DNA of 64,000 nt from Paenibacillus pabuli NBRC 13638 (GTDB lineage: Bacteria > Bacillota > Bacilli > Paenibacillales > Paenibacillaceae), in the NCBI RefSeq assembly GCF_001514495.1, contig NZ_BCNM01000010.1, forward strand, positions 1 to 64,000, written 5' to 3'. The notes under the pieces were generated by a model. The model had not been told where the DNA came from, searched no databases, and saw only the letters and a program-made list of their open reading frames with translations. A program made the position numbers and the translations under genes. This document shows positions 25,859 to 33,894 of the stretch, piece by piece; positions within the stretch are counted from its first letter, which is position 1; every line of letters begins with the position of its first letter.

Positions 25859-26734
25859 ATGATGAGAAGACGATGGCGAAGCCGAAGACGCCGCAAACCG
25901 CCAAGCGGCAGGCGCAAAATGTGGTTGATTATTTTATTGGTAACAGCGTTCTGTTTAATGCAGGGTTTTGCCTATGTGGATAAGAAAATGAAACCGCCCA
26001 TTATGCATTTGGCCAAGATCAGAGTGAAGCAGATTGCAACGGAAGCGATCAACACGGCGATCACAGCGCAAGTGTCCGAGGGTAAATCCACCGAAGGACT
26101 GATTGACTGGAAAACCGATACAGCAGGAAAAGTGTCCGGGTTTATGCTGAATTATGATGAGCATATGCGGATCACGGCAAGTACGATGAACATCGTGCAG
26201 TCCACATTGCAGAACGTGCATATGTTAAAAGAAAAAATTCCGCTGGGTCAGGCTCTGGGCAGCCCGGTGCTGGCATCGTTTGGTCCAAGTATACCCGTGC
26301 GTATCGAGCCCCAGGGAGCTGTTAAGGTAGACCTGAGCACTCGCCAGCAGAATGCCGGAATTAATATGATTCTGGTAGAAGTGTATATTCACATCATTGC
26401 CGAAGTCGCGGTGGTGGTGCCCTTTGACATGGAGCCTGAGACGGTGGATACGGAAATTCCGATATCCTACCTGCTGGTGGTTGGGGATGTGCCAATGTAC
26501 TACTACGATAATCAGGGCAAGCCCGTCGGCAGTAACGGCAGCAATGCACCTGCGATTGCGCTGCCTTCCGGTCAGACAGGTGTATCGAGTGGACAGGGAG
26601 GAACGCCCAGCCCTGGCTCCCCAACTCAACAGCAGGCACCCACTGACAGCCCGAACGGAAATGAAATGGAGATTGAGCCAGAAGGGTCTGATCCAAATGG
26701 GGGATTGCAGCTTGACGTGGATGTGAATCACTAA
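25859..26734 (+). CDS. yunB: Sporulation protein YunB
   Basis: A 291-residue protein. A very basic N terminus (RRRWRSRRRRKPPSGRR) precedes one membrane helix (residues about 22-40) and the conserved YunB domain (AKIRVKQIATEAINTAI through VEVYIHIIAEVAVVVPF). The last 60 residues are Pro/Gly/Ser-rich and variable. YunB is needed for normal spore formation in Bacillus. The start may be 25859 or the next ATG (25862), behind GGGAGGG. The neighbours (LytH-like peptidase, lipA, yutD) match the order recalled from Bacillus. Confidence 0.87.
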   Translation: MMRRRWRSRRRRKPPSGRRKMWLIILLVTAFCLMQGFAYVDKKMKPPIMHLAKIRVKQIATEAINTAITAQVSEGKSTEGLIDWKTDTAGKVSGFMLNYDEHMRITASTMNIVQSTLQNVHMLKEKIPLGQALGSPVLASFGPSIPVRIEPQGAVKVDLSTRQQNAGINMILVEVYIHIIAEVAVVVPFDMEPETVDTEIPISYLLVVGDVPMYYYDNQGKPVGSNGSNAPAIALPSGQTGVSSGQGGTPSPGSPTQQQAPTDSPNGNEMEIEPEGSDPNGGLQLDVDVNH

Positions 26735-26799
26735 TGGATCAAAGGAAAATATGCAATAAAAAAGCGTGCTCTCATTAGAGGGCCCGCCAGATTGTCGAG

Positions 26800-26828
26800 A
26801 ACCCCTGTCTTTTTGAGACAGGGGTTTC
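26800..26828. terminator. Bidirectional terminator between yunB and the M23 peptidase gene
   Basis: Perfect hairpin aacccctgtct / agacaggggtt with a short T-rich loop and T-rich flank, between convergent genes. Confidence 0.85.
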
Positions 26829-26897
26829 CTTTTCTTTTAACATTTATTTTTAATTTGAATGGATGGAGTTGACTTGCTTTGATTAATTTGGTTCGGT

Positions 26898-27968
26898 TCA
26901 CTTGCCTTTGGCCTTCTTCTGTCTACGCTCCTCTTGCTCCCAATGCTTCAGATGCGGATAAGGGTCGAACGACCATTCATTCAGCCCGCTGTCACGATAG
27001 ATGCCGTAATGCAGATGGGGTGGAAACTTGCCTTGTGTACCCGGTTTTCCATAGCCTGAACTGCCGACCCAGCCCAATATCTGACCTGGAGTAACCACTT
27101 CGCCGATATGGGCGTTTTTGTCAAAACCCGATAGATGAGCGTAATAGTGATAATGATTATTCAGGTCCCGGATACCGATGCGCCATCCGCCAAACGGATT
27201 CCAACCCTTGATTTCCACGATACCGTAACAGGTACTGCGTACAGGCAGGCCATGGGGTGCAAAAATGTCTGTGCCTTCATGGATACGGTACCCGCCCCAA
27301 CTGCGTTTGGTGCCCCAGGTGCTGCGATATGAATAGTTGGTTCCGAGAGGGACGGGAAAGGCGTGACCAAAGAGATCGAGGCTGTCAAAATGCTCATATA
27401 ATTTCGCGAATTGCTGAATGCGCTGAACAGCCCGAGAGTTGTGGTAATATTCCCACAGGGCAATGTTGAAATCCTCCGACTTCGTCCCGTAATTTTGAAT
27501 AACGGAAGCCATGCTGTAAAGCACATCCAGATCATTATTGGCATCTGCTAGACCATCTCCGGAACCGTCTCGACCATACCCGTTAAAAAATACAATAGAG
27601 GCGGGTTGTTGGTCCGTCTCATTAGGATTTAGCCAGCCTCTCCAGGCCGGAGGGGTCATGAAGATGCCTGTAAGCCGTTCGGGATGTTTGCGATCCTTGG
27701 GATGGGCGCGTGAAATTGTTCGTTCATATTGATCGATTGCCGCCAGCCTGTACCAGGGAATTTGAGTCATTTGACCGATGCTTTCATACAAATTTCGGCG
27801 AGAAGCGAAAATGTCCGCTGGTTTTTGCTCAGCAGTCTGAGGTTTGGAATCAGCGGCGGTAGGTTCACCGTGTACCTCAACAGGCAGAAATGGGAGAAGC
27901 AGTGTGCCTGCGAGTAATGTTTTGATCCAAAAGGCGTAAGTAAAGCGCGATGTAAAGCGATCTTGCAC
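26898..27968 (-). CDS. M23 family metallopeptidase, LytH-like
   Basis: A 356-residue exported protein. A signal-type N terminus (WIKTLLAGTLLLPFLPVEVHG) precedes about 180 residues without a known motif and a C-terminal M23/LytM domain with zinc ligands in YRIHEGTDIFAPHG and PPHLHYGIY. The place next to yunB and lipA matches Bacillus lytH (yunA), whose product trims spore cortex peptides, so the same role is likely. The GTG start at 27968 follows GGAAAGGGGG by 10 bases; a TTG at 28022 would add 18 residues. Alternative: a general cell-wall endopeptidase. Confidence 0.78.
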   Translation of the reverse strand: MQDRFTSRFTYAFWIKTLLAGTLLLPFLPVEVHGEPTAADSKPQTAEQKPADIFASRRNLYESIGQMTQIPWYRLAAIDQYERTISRAHPKDRKHPERLTGIFMTPPAWRGWLNPNETDQQPASIVFFNGYGRDGSGDGLADANNDLDVLYSMASVIQNYGTKSEDFNIALWEYYHNSRAVQRIQQFAKLYEHFDSLDLFGHAFPVPLGTNYSYRSTWGTKRSWGGYRIHEGTDIFAPHGLPVRSTCYGIVEIKGWNPFGGWRIGIRDLNNHYHYYAHLSGFDKNAHIGEVVTPGQILGWVGSSGYGKPGTQGKFPPHLHYGIYRDSGLNEWSFDPYPHLKHWEQEERRQKKAKGK

Positions 27969-28161
27969 AGGGAAGCAGCCCCCTTTCCAATAAGATGATG
28001 CACATGATGCCCGGTGAACCAAGCTATAACCTAGCGTTCTTCAAAAGTCTTTATTTTATCCACCAGGAGTGAGATGTGACAAATGGGGGTTTTTCCAGTG
28101 CTTTCATGGTATAATATGTTCCGAGCAACAGCCTAACTTCAGTAGAAAGAAGGTTTACGCA

Positions 28162-29061
28162 TTGGCTAAACGTGTTAAAGAACCGAAGCCGGACTGGATT
28201 CGGATCAAATTGACAACCGGCGACAACTATCAGGAAATGAAAACAATGATGCGTTCCAAAACGCTGCATACAGTATGTGAGGAAGCACGGTGTCCGAATA
28301 TTTACGAATGTTGGGCCAATCGGACGGCTACTTTTATGATTTTGGGTGATATATGCACAAGGGCATGCCGTTTTTGCGCAGTAAATACCGGCTTGCCAAC
28401 GGAGCTTGATCTGCAGGAGCCAGAACGCGTGGCAGAAGCGGCAGAACAGATGAACCTGCAGCACTGCGTAATTACGAGTGTGGCGCGTGACGATCTGAAG
28501 GATGGAGGAGCAACGATCTTTGCGGAGACGGTGAAGGCGGTTCGTCGTCGTTTGCCGTTATGCAGTGTGGAAGTGCTCATTCCAGACTTTCTGGGTGATC
28601 GGGAATCCTTGCAGATCGTAATGGATGCCAAACCAGATATTTTGAATCACAATATTGAGACGGTTGAGCGATTGTCAGACAAAGTACGTGCGAAGGCGAA
28701 ATACAAGCGTTCACTTGAACTGCTTGCTCGTGCCAAAGAAATGCAGCCGAATATTCCAACGAAATCAAGCATCATGCTTGGTGTAGGTGAGGAATATCAT
28801 GAAATTTTGCAGACGATGGATGATCTGCGCGCTGTGAACTGTGACATTATGACGATTGGTCAATATCTGCAGCCGTCGGAAAAACATTTGTTTGTGGAGA
28901 AGTATTATCCGCCAGAAGAGTTCGCATCGCTGAAACAGGAAGGTCTGCAACGTGGATTCAGCCACGTCGAATCCGGACCTATGGTCCGCAGCTCTTACCA
29001 TGCGCATGAACAGGTGAAATCAGCTGCGAAAAATGCTGAACAGGCGGCATCTCACGCATAA
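28162..29061 (+). CDS. lipA: Lipoyl synthase
   Basis: A 299-residue radical SAM enzyme that inserts two sulfur atoms into octanoyl groups to make lipoyl cofactor. Both iron-sulfur cluster motifs are present: the auxiliary cluster [12 protein letters not shown] and the radical-[11 protein letters not shown]. The C-terminal RSSYHA serine motif is also present. The TTG start at 28162 is chosen because AGAAAGAAGG lies nine bases upstream and the length then fits the family. It overlaps yutD by one base, so the two are translationally coupled. Confidence 0.94.
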   Translation: MAKRVKEPKPDWIRIKLTTGDNYQEMKTMMRSKTLHTVCEEARCPNIYECWANRTATFMILGDICTRACRFCAVNTGLPTELDLQEPERVAEAAEQMNLQHCVITSVARDDLKDGGATIFAETVKAVRRRLPLCSVEVLIPDFLGDRESLQIVMDAKPDILNHNIETVERLSDKVRAKAKYKRSLELLARAKEMQPNIPTKSSIMLGVGEEYHEILQTMDDLRAVNCDIMTIGQYLQPSEKHLFVEKYYPPEEFASLKQEGLQRGFSHVESGPMVRSSYHAHEQVKSAAKNAEQAASHA

Positions 29062-29459
29062 TGGAGGATACAAGATTGGAAGAAGAAAAAAGTCAAGAAG
29101 AGGTTCGAGAATCGGTTCAGGAGTCTGTTCAAGACAAACCGAAAGAACCAATCATTGTACAAATCGGCAGTAAGAATTATGAAATCGTCCAGAATCACAA
29201 AGAAGGCTGGAATCCTGAAGTCTTCCGTGACCGTTACAGCGAAGTGCTGGAGCGGTACGATTACATTATTGGGGACTGGGGTTACAGCCAGTTGCGGTTG
29301 AAAGGTTTTTACCGGGACAACCATCCCAAAGCAACAAAGGATTCCACGATCTCAAGTATGGTGGATTACATCAACGAATATTGTAACTTCGGCTGTGCGT
29401 ACTTTGTGCTGCAAAAGAGCAAAGATCAGCCTCCAGCCAAAGCAAAAAGCGGTTCCTGA
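29061..29459 (+). CDS. yutD: YutD family protein
   Basis: A 132-residue protein with an acidic N-terminal stretch (EEEKSQEEVRESVQESVQ) and the conserved YutD core (IIVQIGSKNYEIVQNHKEGWNPEVF, RYDYIIGDWGYSQLRLKGFY). Function is unknown; YutD is linked with lipA in Bacillus and is here coupled to it by a one-base overlap. The terminator hairpin overlaps the end of the gene. Confidence 0.87.
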   Translation: MEDTRLEEEKSQEEVRESVQESVQDKPKEPIIVQIGSKNYEIVQNHKEGWNPEVFRDRYSEVLERYDYIIGDWGYSQLRLKGFYRDNHPKATKDSTISSMVDYINEYCNFGCAYFVLQKSKDQPPAKAKSGS

Positions 29460-29476
29460 GAAGGACCGCTTTTTTG
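29444..29476 (+). terminator. Terminator of lipA-yutD
   Basis: aaaaagcggt / accgcttttt hairpin followed by T-rich sequence; its left arm includes the last codons of yutD. Confidence 0.88.
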
Positions 29477-29488
29477 AATACATATGTT

Positions 29489-30292
29489 TTAATCCAGAAA
29501 GGCTGTACGAACCCGATTCCAGAACGGATAGGGACGAAAACGTGCAAAGCTTACCTTATGTTTGGATACCTGACAACGCACTGATATAAGATCTTCCACC
29601 ATAATGTTTACGTGATCCATGGTAAGCAACAACCGCTGGTCCTTGCGCGAGAAGATATCACAGTGATGGTGCTTCGGCAAAATAACCGGCGAACCCAGCG
29701 TTCGATAGACACGGTTATTAATTGAAGCAATCTCTGCGATTTGAATCGCCTCAATCGTGGGGTGCACCATGGCGCCGCCAAGCGCCTTGTTGTATGCGGT
29801 ACTGCCTGAAGGTGTAGATACACAGATACCGTCTCCCCGGAACATTTCGAACGTAACGTCATTAATGTCGACCTGAGCAACGACTGTACCGTCTACCCCT
29901 TTTAAGGTAAATTCGTTCAGTGCGATATAAGAGGTATTACCCGACTTTTTGCGAATCTCAAGCTCCAGCAGCGGATACTCGACAATTCGGGGTTTCAGTC
30001 GTTCCGGGTCTCCTTTGCCACTCATCAATCTCACCAATTCCCGCAATTCTTCCTTCTTCCAATCGGCATAAAAGCCGAGGTGTCCTGTATGGACCCCAAC
30101 AAAAGCGATATCCGGAATGCGGTCGATGAAATTGTGAAATGCCTGCAGCATCGTACCATCACCCCCGATGGAGATGACGATCTCCGGCGATTCTGCATCC
30201 AGTTTGAACCCTTCCTCTTTCGCCAGCGCATGAAACTGCTGACTGAGATCAATCGATAACTGGTCTCCGCGGTCTTGAACATAGTATCTCAA
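29489..30292 (-). CDS. nadK: NAD kinase
   Basis: A 267-residue enzyme making NADP from NAD and ATP. It has the GGDGTMLQAF catalytic motif with the preceding ISI strand, the NE motif (ALNEFTLKG), and the glycine-rich TPSGSTAYNKALGGAMVHP. Length fits the short Bacillus-type enzymes. It faces the lipA-yutD operon convergently. Confidence 0.95.
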   Translation of the reverse strand: MRYYVQDRGDQLSIDLSQQFHALAKEEGFKLDAESPEIVISIGGDGTMLQAFHNFIDRIPDIAFVGVHTGHLGFYADWKKEELRELVRLMSGKGDPERLKPRIVEYPLLELEIRKKSGNTSYIALNEFTLKGVDGTVVAQVDINDVTFEMFRGDGICVSTPSGSTAYNKALGGAMVHPTIEAIQIAEIASINNRVYRTLGSPVILPKHHHCDIFSRKDQRLLLTMDHVNIMVEDLISVRCQVSKHKVSFARFRPYPFWNRVRTAFLD

Positions 30293-30398
30293 GATGAAAG
30301 CTCCTTTGTGGTCATTATACTACCGATGATAATCAATTCCACGGAAGAACACAATGTTTGGAGTGATTTTTCGGTTGAATATACTTACACAGTATCAC

Positions 30399-31649
30399 TC
30401 ATTTTTTGACACGACGGGGTAAGAACAAGGGACTTATTAGCGAGAGCATCAACAGTAATAGTAACATGCCTCCAAATACAGCCGCTCCTGAAAACAGTAT
30501 TTGTCCCCAGTCTGGTGTATATGAAAATAATTCCGGCATGACACGGGTCTGGAGAAAAACAGGCCTTCCCGTATCACCCATCATCGGTATCCAAAGCAAA
30601 AGCACAAGGATGGGAGCAATAAGTGCATGAATGGCTCTGGCGAACAGAAAAGGTCCGTATCTCATCGGCGTGTTGCTTAGTACGCTCATAATCTGTGCAT
30701 GGACAGACAGTCCACCCCAGGAGAGAACAAAGGAAGCAGCAGCAGCTTTATACACGAGCGGAATAGTCGGGCCTGCACTTCCGGCTTCTTTGGCTCCCAA
30801 AGTGACCTCAAATAGTCCGCCTACGAGACTATGGGATAAGGCCGGAGGCAAACCTGTATATTGAAGCAATCGTTCTGTCATTGCATATAATCCGCCGAGC
30901 CATCCTGTCTGTACAAGTAACTCCATCATAACGGAGAAGAATACAACCAGCCCTCCAACGATAATAATAAGGCGAAGGGAAGAAGAGACCGCATGGCGTA
31001 ACAACTCACCAAAAGCCCGTCCATCAGCCTTTCTTGCCTCATGCATCGCATAAATGGCTCGAAGCAGTCTGTTCTTGGGCATCTCTTCAGAGACGGAGGG
31101 AGTATCGATTACGGTATGTGTATTCTTCGCAGAACTTCCATGGAACCGCATGAGCAAGCCTACAAGAAAAGCAGCAGCATAGTGGGATGTAACCAATACG
31201 GGTGCGATGGCAACATGGTGAAAAAAACCAACCGATACCGCCCCAATCATGAAGATGGGATCAGATGATGTGGTGAAAGATACAAGTCGTTCGCCCTCTT
31301 CCCGCGTAACCAATTTTTGTTCCCACAATTGTGCGGTCAATTTGGCTCCAGTGGGGTAACCGGAAGCGCAGCTGACGGCAAAGACAAAGCCGCCACTTCC
31401 GGGAACACGAAACAGCGGACGCATCAGCGGATTTAGGAGGGTACCCAAAAAGTGGACAATACCAAAGCCAAGCAGCAGCTCGGACAGTACGAGAAAAGGG
31501 AAAAGGGAGGGGAACAGCACGTCCCACCAAATGGATAATCCACGTACGCCTGCATGCCAGGTTTCCGTTGGAAATAGTACCATTAACACACACAGGATCA
31601 GGAGAGCGAGTGGGATCAGGACATGGGTGATTCGTTGCGAAGCGGCCAT
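30399..31649 (-). CDS. ylbJ: Sporulation integral membrane protein YlbJ
   Basis: A 416-residue protein with about eight or more membrane helices and nucleoside-recognition (gate) domains, including CASGYPTGAKLTAQLWE and SWGGLSVHAQIMSVL. It matches YlbJ, a sigma E-dependent membrane protein needed for spore development in Bacillus. Start 31649 follows AAAGGAG; an upstream in-frame ATG at 31715 lacks a site. The C-terminal end is basic. Confidence 0.88.
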   Translation of the reverse strand: MAASQRITHVLIPLALLILCVLMVLFPTETWHAGVRGLSIWWDVLFPSLFPFLVLSELLLGFGIVHFLGTLLNPLMRPLFRVPGSGGFVFAVSCASGYPTGAKLTAQLWEQKLVTREEGERLVSFTTSSDPIFMIGAVSVGFFHHVAIAPVLVTSHYAAAFLVGLLMRFHGSSAKNTHTVIDTPSVSEEMPKNRLLRAIYAMHEARKADGRAFGELLRHAVSSSLRLIIIVGGLVVFFSVMMELLVQTGWLGGLYAMTERLLQYTGLPPALSHSLVGGLFEVTLGAKEAGSAGPTIPLVYKAAAASFVLSWGGLSVHAQIMSVLSNTPMRYGPFLFARAIHALIAPILVLLLWIPMMGDTGRPVFLQTRVMPELFSYTPDWGQILFSGAAVFGGMLLLLLMLSLISPLFLPRRVKK

Positions 31650-31755
31650 GAATTCTTCTCCTTTATATTTGGAATGGTCAAATGTGCAGCAGATCGCTCG
31701 CGCTTTTGCCTTCAATATATGAGACTAGGTGGACAAACAGTACAAATTAATGTTT

Positions 31756-31769
31756 GGAAAGCGCTTGCA
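31756..31769. promoter_or_regulatory. cre-like site between ylbJ and the small gene
   Basis: ggaaagcgcttgca matches 12 of 14 positions of the optimal cre TGAAAGCGCTTTCA. It lies about 105 bp from both divergent starts. Could be chance. Confidence 0.35.
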
Positions 31770-31871
31770 AAAGTGGCTGTGTTTTGGAGAGATGTATGCT
31801 AAAATAATGAAAACGCCTGAGCGTCACCTCATGTTTCTAGAAGGTGAATAAAATCGGATGGAGTGATGATT

Positions 31872-31967
31872 ATGAGTCTTGTCACCGGAATCCTGGTTTG
31901 TGCTTTTGTTTATGTTATACGTGCCTCGCTTGTACATTCTGAGGAAGAAGACTGGCGAAGTTATTAA
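31872..31967 (+). CDS. Small 31-residue protein
   Basis: Sequence MSLVTGILVCAFVYVIRASL followed by VHSEEEDWRSY: one hydrophobic N-terminal helix and an acidic tail, as in small membrane peptides. A ribosome-binding element (GGATGGAGTG) precedes the ATG, and a strong terminator starts 12 bp after the stop, which together argue for a real gene. I do not recognise the family. Confidence 0.6.
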   Translation: MSLVTGILVCAFVYVIRASLVHSEEEDWRSY

Positions 31968-31979
31968 TGGGATACTGGT

Positions 31980-32010
31980 GCGTCAAACTTTATGTTTGAC
32001 GCTTTTTTTG
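31980..32010 (+). terminator. Terminator of the 31-codon gene
   Basis: gcgtcaaac-tttat-gtttgacgc perfect nine-pair hairpin followed by seven T. Confidence 0.92.
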
Positions 32011-32211
32011 TGCCTTCAGCACGAGAAGGACCTGTACAGATTATAGCTATGAGGGACCATAATCATGTCATGTCATATAGGACTTTTGGGATTTTTTTGA
32101 TAGAATGAGGATATAGGCGTTCGAGGCCTTGTTCGAAAATCTCCTTTCATACTTGAGCATGGGAGTATAATATATATCAAAATTCGACACAAGAGAGGAG
32201 GGAGTAAGCGA

Positions 32212-32589
32212 ATGAATCCGAGTTTAAGCATCTACGATAATCTGGGTGGTGAGGCAGGTGTTCGCGCGCTGGTTGAGGCTTTCTATCCGATTGTTCAGCA
32301 AAATGAGAAACTGGCTCCTCTTTTTCCGGAAGACATTCAGCCGGTAATGGACAAACAATACATGTTTTTGTCTCAGTTCTTTGGTGGCCCTGCATTGTTT
32401 TCCGAGGCTTTTGGTCATCCAATGATGCGTGCCCGCCATATGCATTTTGAAGTAACAGTTGAGAGAGCAGAAGCTTGGCTCGCGTGTATGGATCAGGCGT
32501 TGACCCAGGTCGGTGTGGAAGAACCATTACATTCTTTTGTTCTGCAGCGTTTATCGGGACCTGCACATCATTTTGTGAATACACCTTAG
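32212..32589 (+). CDS. Truncated hemoglobin (YjbI-like, group II)
   Basis: A 125-residue globin of the 2-on-2 type. It starts SLSIYDNLGGEAGVRALVEAFY and has PLF, then QKQYMFLSQFFGGP-like and RARHMHFEVT, with the proximal heme histidine in RARHMHF. In Bacillus the homolog YjbI binds oxygen and has been linked to cell-surface oxidation chemistry. The gene is followed 28 bp later by a DUF2225 gene on the same strand. AGAGGAGG precedes the ATG. Confidence 0.92.
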   Translation: MNPSLSIYDNLGGEAGVRALVEAFYPIVQQNEKLAPLFPEDIQPVMDKQYMFLSQFFGGPALFSEAFGHPMMRARHMHFEVTVERAEAWLACMDQALTQVGVEEPLHSFVLQRLSGPAHHFVNTP

Positions 32590-32617
32590 TGCCGATTTAC
32601 AAGCTTAGGGGAGAGGG

Positions 32618-33361
32618 ATGAAGCAAGTGGAATTAGAGCCTCTGTATAAGGTTAAGGTGAAGTGTCATTACTGCGAGACGGAGTATGATACCTCACGAGT
32701 AAGACCGAGCTTGAAACGGCCATACCGTACAGACTCCGATTTTTGTGCGTATTACAAGCAGGAGAATCCGGATTTTTATGTTGTACGAATCTGTCCGGAA
32801 TGCGGATTTGCTTCCACAGAAAATGCAACAGAGCATTTGAATGACATTCAACGTAAGGCATTCAAGGAACAAATCGGCAATCGATGGGTGAAACGGGACT
32901 ATAGCGGAGCCCGGACACTTCAACAGGCAATGGATTCATACAAGCTTGGCTTGCTGTGCGCACAGGTTATTCAGGAGAAAGACCGTGTCGTCGCTGGACT
33001 GCTGCATCATATTGCCTGGCTGTATCGGTACATGGAGGATCATGTTCAGGAGAACCGATTTCTTGAATTTAGCCTTGAAGCTTACGTGAAGGTTTTTGAA
33101 CGTGAAGGTACTGGCGGAAATGAAGCCAAACTGCTCTATCTGCTCGGGGAGTTAAACCGCAGAATAGGGCGATTCCATGAGGCTGTGAAATGGTTTGGTA
33201 GGGTCATCCATGACAAACGCATCACCGATGCTGCCATGATTCGTGCTTCGCGTGAGCAGTGGGCTTTGCTGCGGGAACAGATGATCTCGAGCAAGATGGA
33301 ATTGCCAGCTGAGATGATTGACACAGACAAAGAGGCTGCGAAACGCAGCCCCATTGGATAA
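32618..33361 (+). CDS. DUF2225 family protein
   Basis: A 247-residue protein. Two CXXC pairs in the first 70 residues (VKCHYCETEYD, RICPECGFAS) form a zinc ribbon, followed by helical TPR-like repeats (about residues 100-220). Function is unknown. It is 28 bp downstream of the truncated hemoglobin gene and probably cotranscribed. AGGGGAG precedes the ATG closely. Confidence 0.85.
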   Translation: MKQVELEPLYKVKVKCHYCETEYDTSRVRPSLKRPYRTDSDFCAYYKQENPDFYVVRICPECGFASTENATEHLNDIQRKAFKEQIGNRWVKRDYSGARTLQQAMDSYKLGLLCAQVIQEKDRVVAGLLHHIAWLYRYMEDHVQENRFLEFSLEAYVKVFEREGTGGNEAKLLYLLGELNRRIGRFHEAVKWFGRVIHDKRITDAAMIRASREQWALLREQMISSKMELPAEMIDTDKEAAKRSPIG

Positions 33362-33375
33362 ATGAACGTTAAACT

Positions 33376-33609
33376 CTAGTTACGCACAGGACGACTGGAC
33401 AGCAGGTAATCACTGTCATTGTCGATTACCGTCATACTGGTATTACAACAAGGAAAGACCAGCAATTTCTTTTTGCCTTCGCGAATGCGTACAAGCTCCT
33501 TGGGTTTGAGTGGCAGCAGTACGTTGCTTGCATGGCAGTACGGACATTGCTGTACATAGATATCCCCCATCACAATATCGTAAGGCCAGCTGTTCTCGAA
33601 GGGAATCAT
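33376..33609 (-). CDS. Small zinc-ribbon-like protein of unknown function
   Basis: A 77-residue protein with a CPYCHASN pair and a later CCNTSMT pair, likely a small zinc-binding domain. Its ATG overlaps the stop of the upstream YycC-like gene (ATGA overlap), so translation is coupled. I do not recognise a named family. Confidence 0.75.
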   Translation of the reverse strand: MIPFENSWPYDIVMGDIYVQQCPYCHASNVLLPLKPKELVRIREGKKKLLVFPCCNTSMTVIDNDSDYLLSSRPVRN

Positions 33610-33776
33610 TCCTGCTCGCCTTTTGCAGGCGCAGCCTTGGCTGCTTCCTCTTTGGCCAGTTCGGCAATTTTCTGCATCAGGATATGCTGTGGCATATGCA
33701 TCAGATGTTCGAGGGGAACACCCAGAGATTCTGCTAATTTGACGGCTGTGTCAGCCGAGACTTGTAAAGGTTTCAT
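33606..33776 (-). CDS. YycC-like small protein
   Basis: A 56-residue protein, MKPLQVSADTAVKLAESLGV then PLEHLMHMPQHILMQKIAEL and an Ala/Lys/Glu tail. From memory this matches the YycC family of small Bacillus proteins of unknown function (the MHMPQHIL block). TCAGGAGG lies upstream of the ATG. It overlaps the zinc-ribbon gene by four bases. Confidence 0.7.
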   Translation of the reverse strand: MKPLQVSADTAVKLAESLGVPLEHLMHMPQHILMQKIAELAKEEAAKAAPAKGEQE

Positions 33777-33894
33777 ACAATGACCTCCTGAAAATAGGCT
33801 TAAACTATTTCTCTAGTATAGAGATATCGCGCTTATAAAACCAGTTCTAATTCAAGGTTGGTTATCCAATTTACTGAGAGAGGTGCCTTATAAA

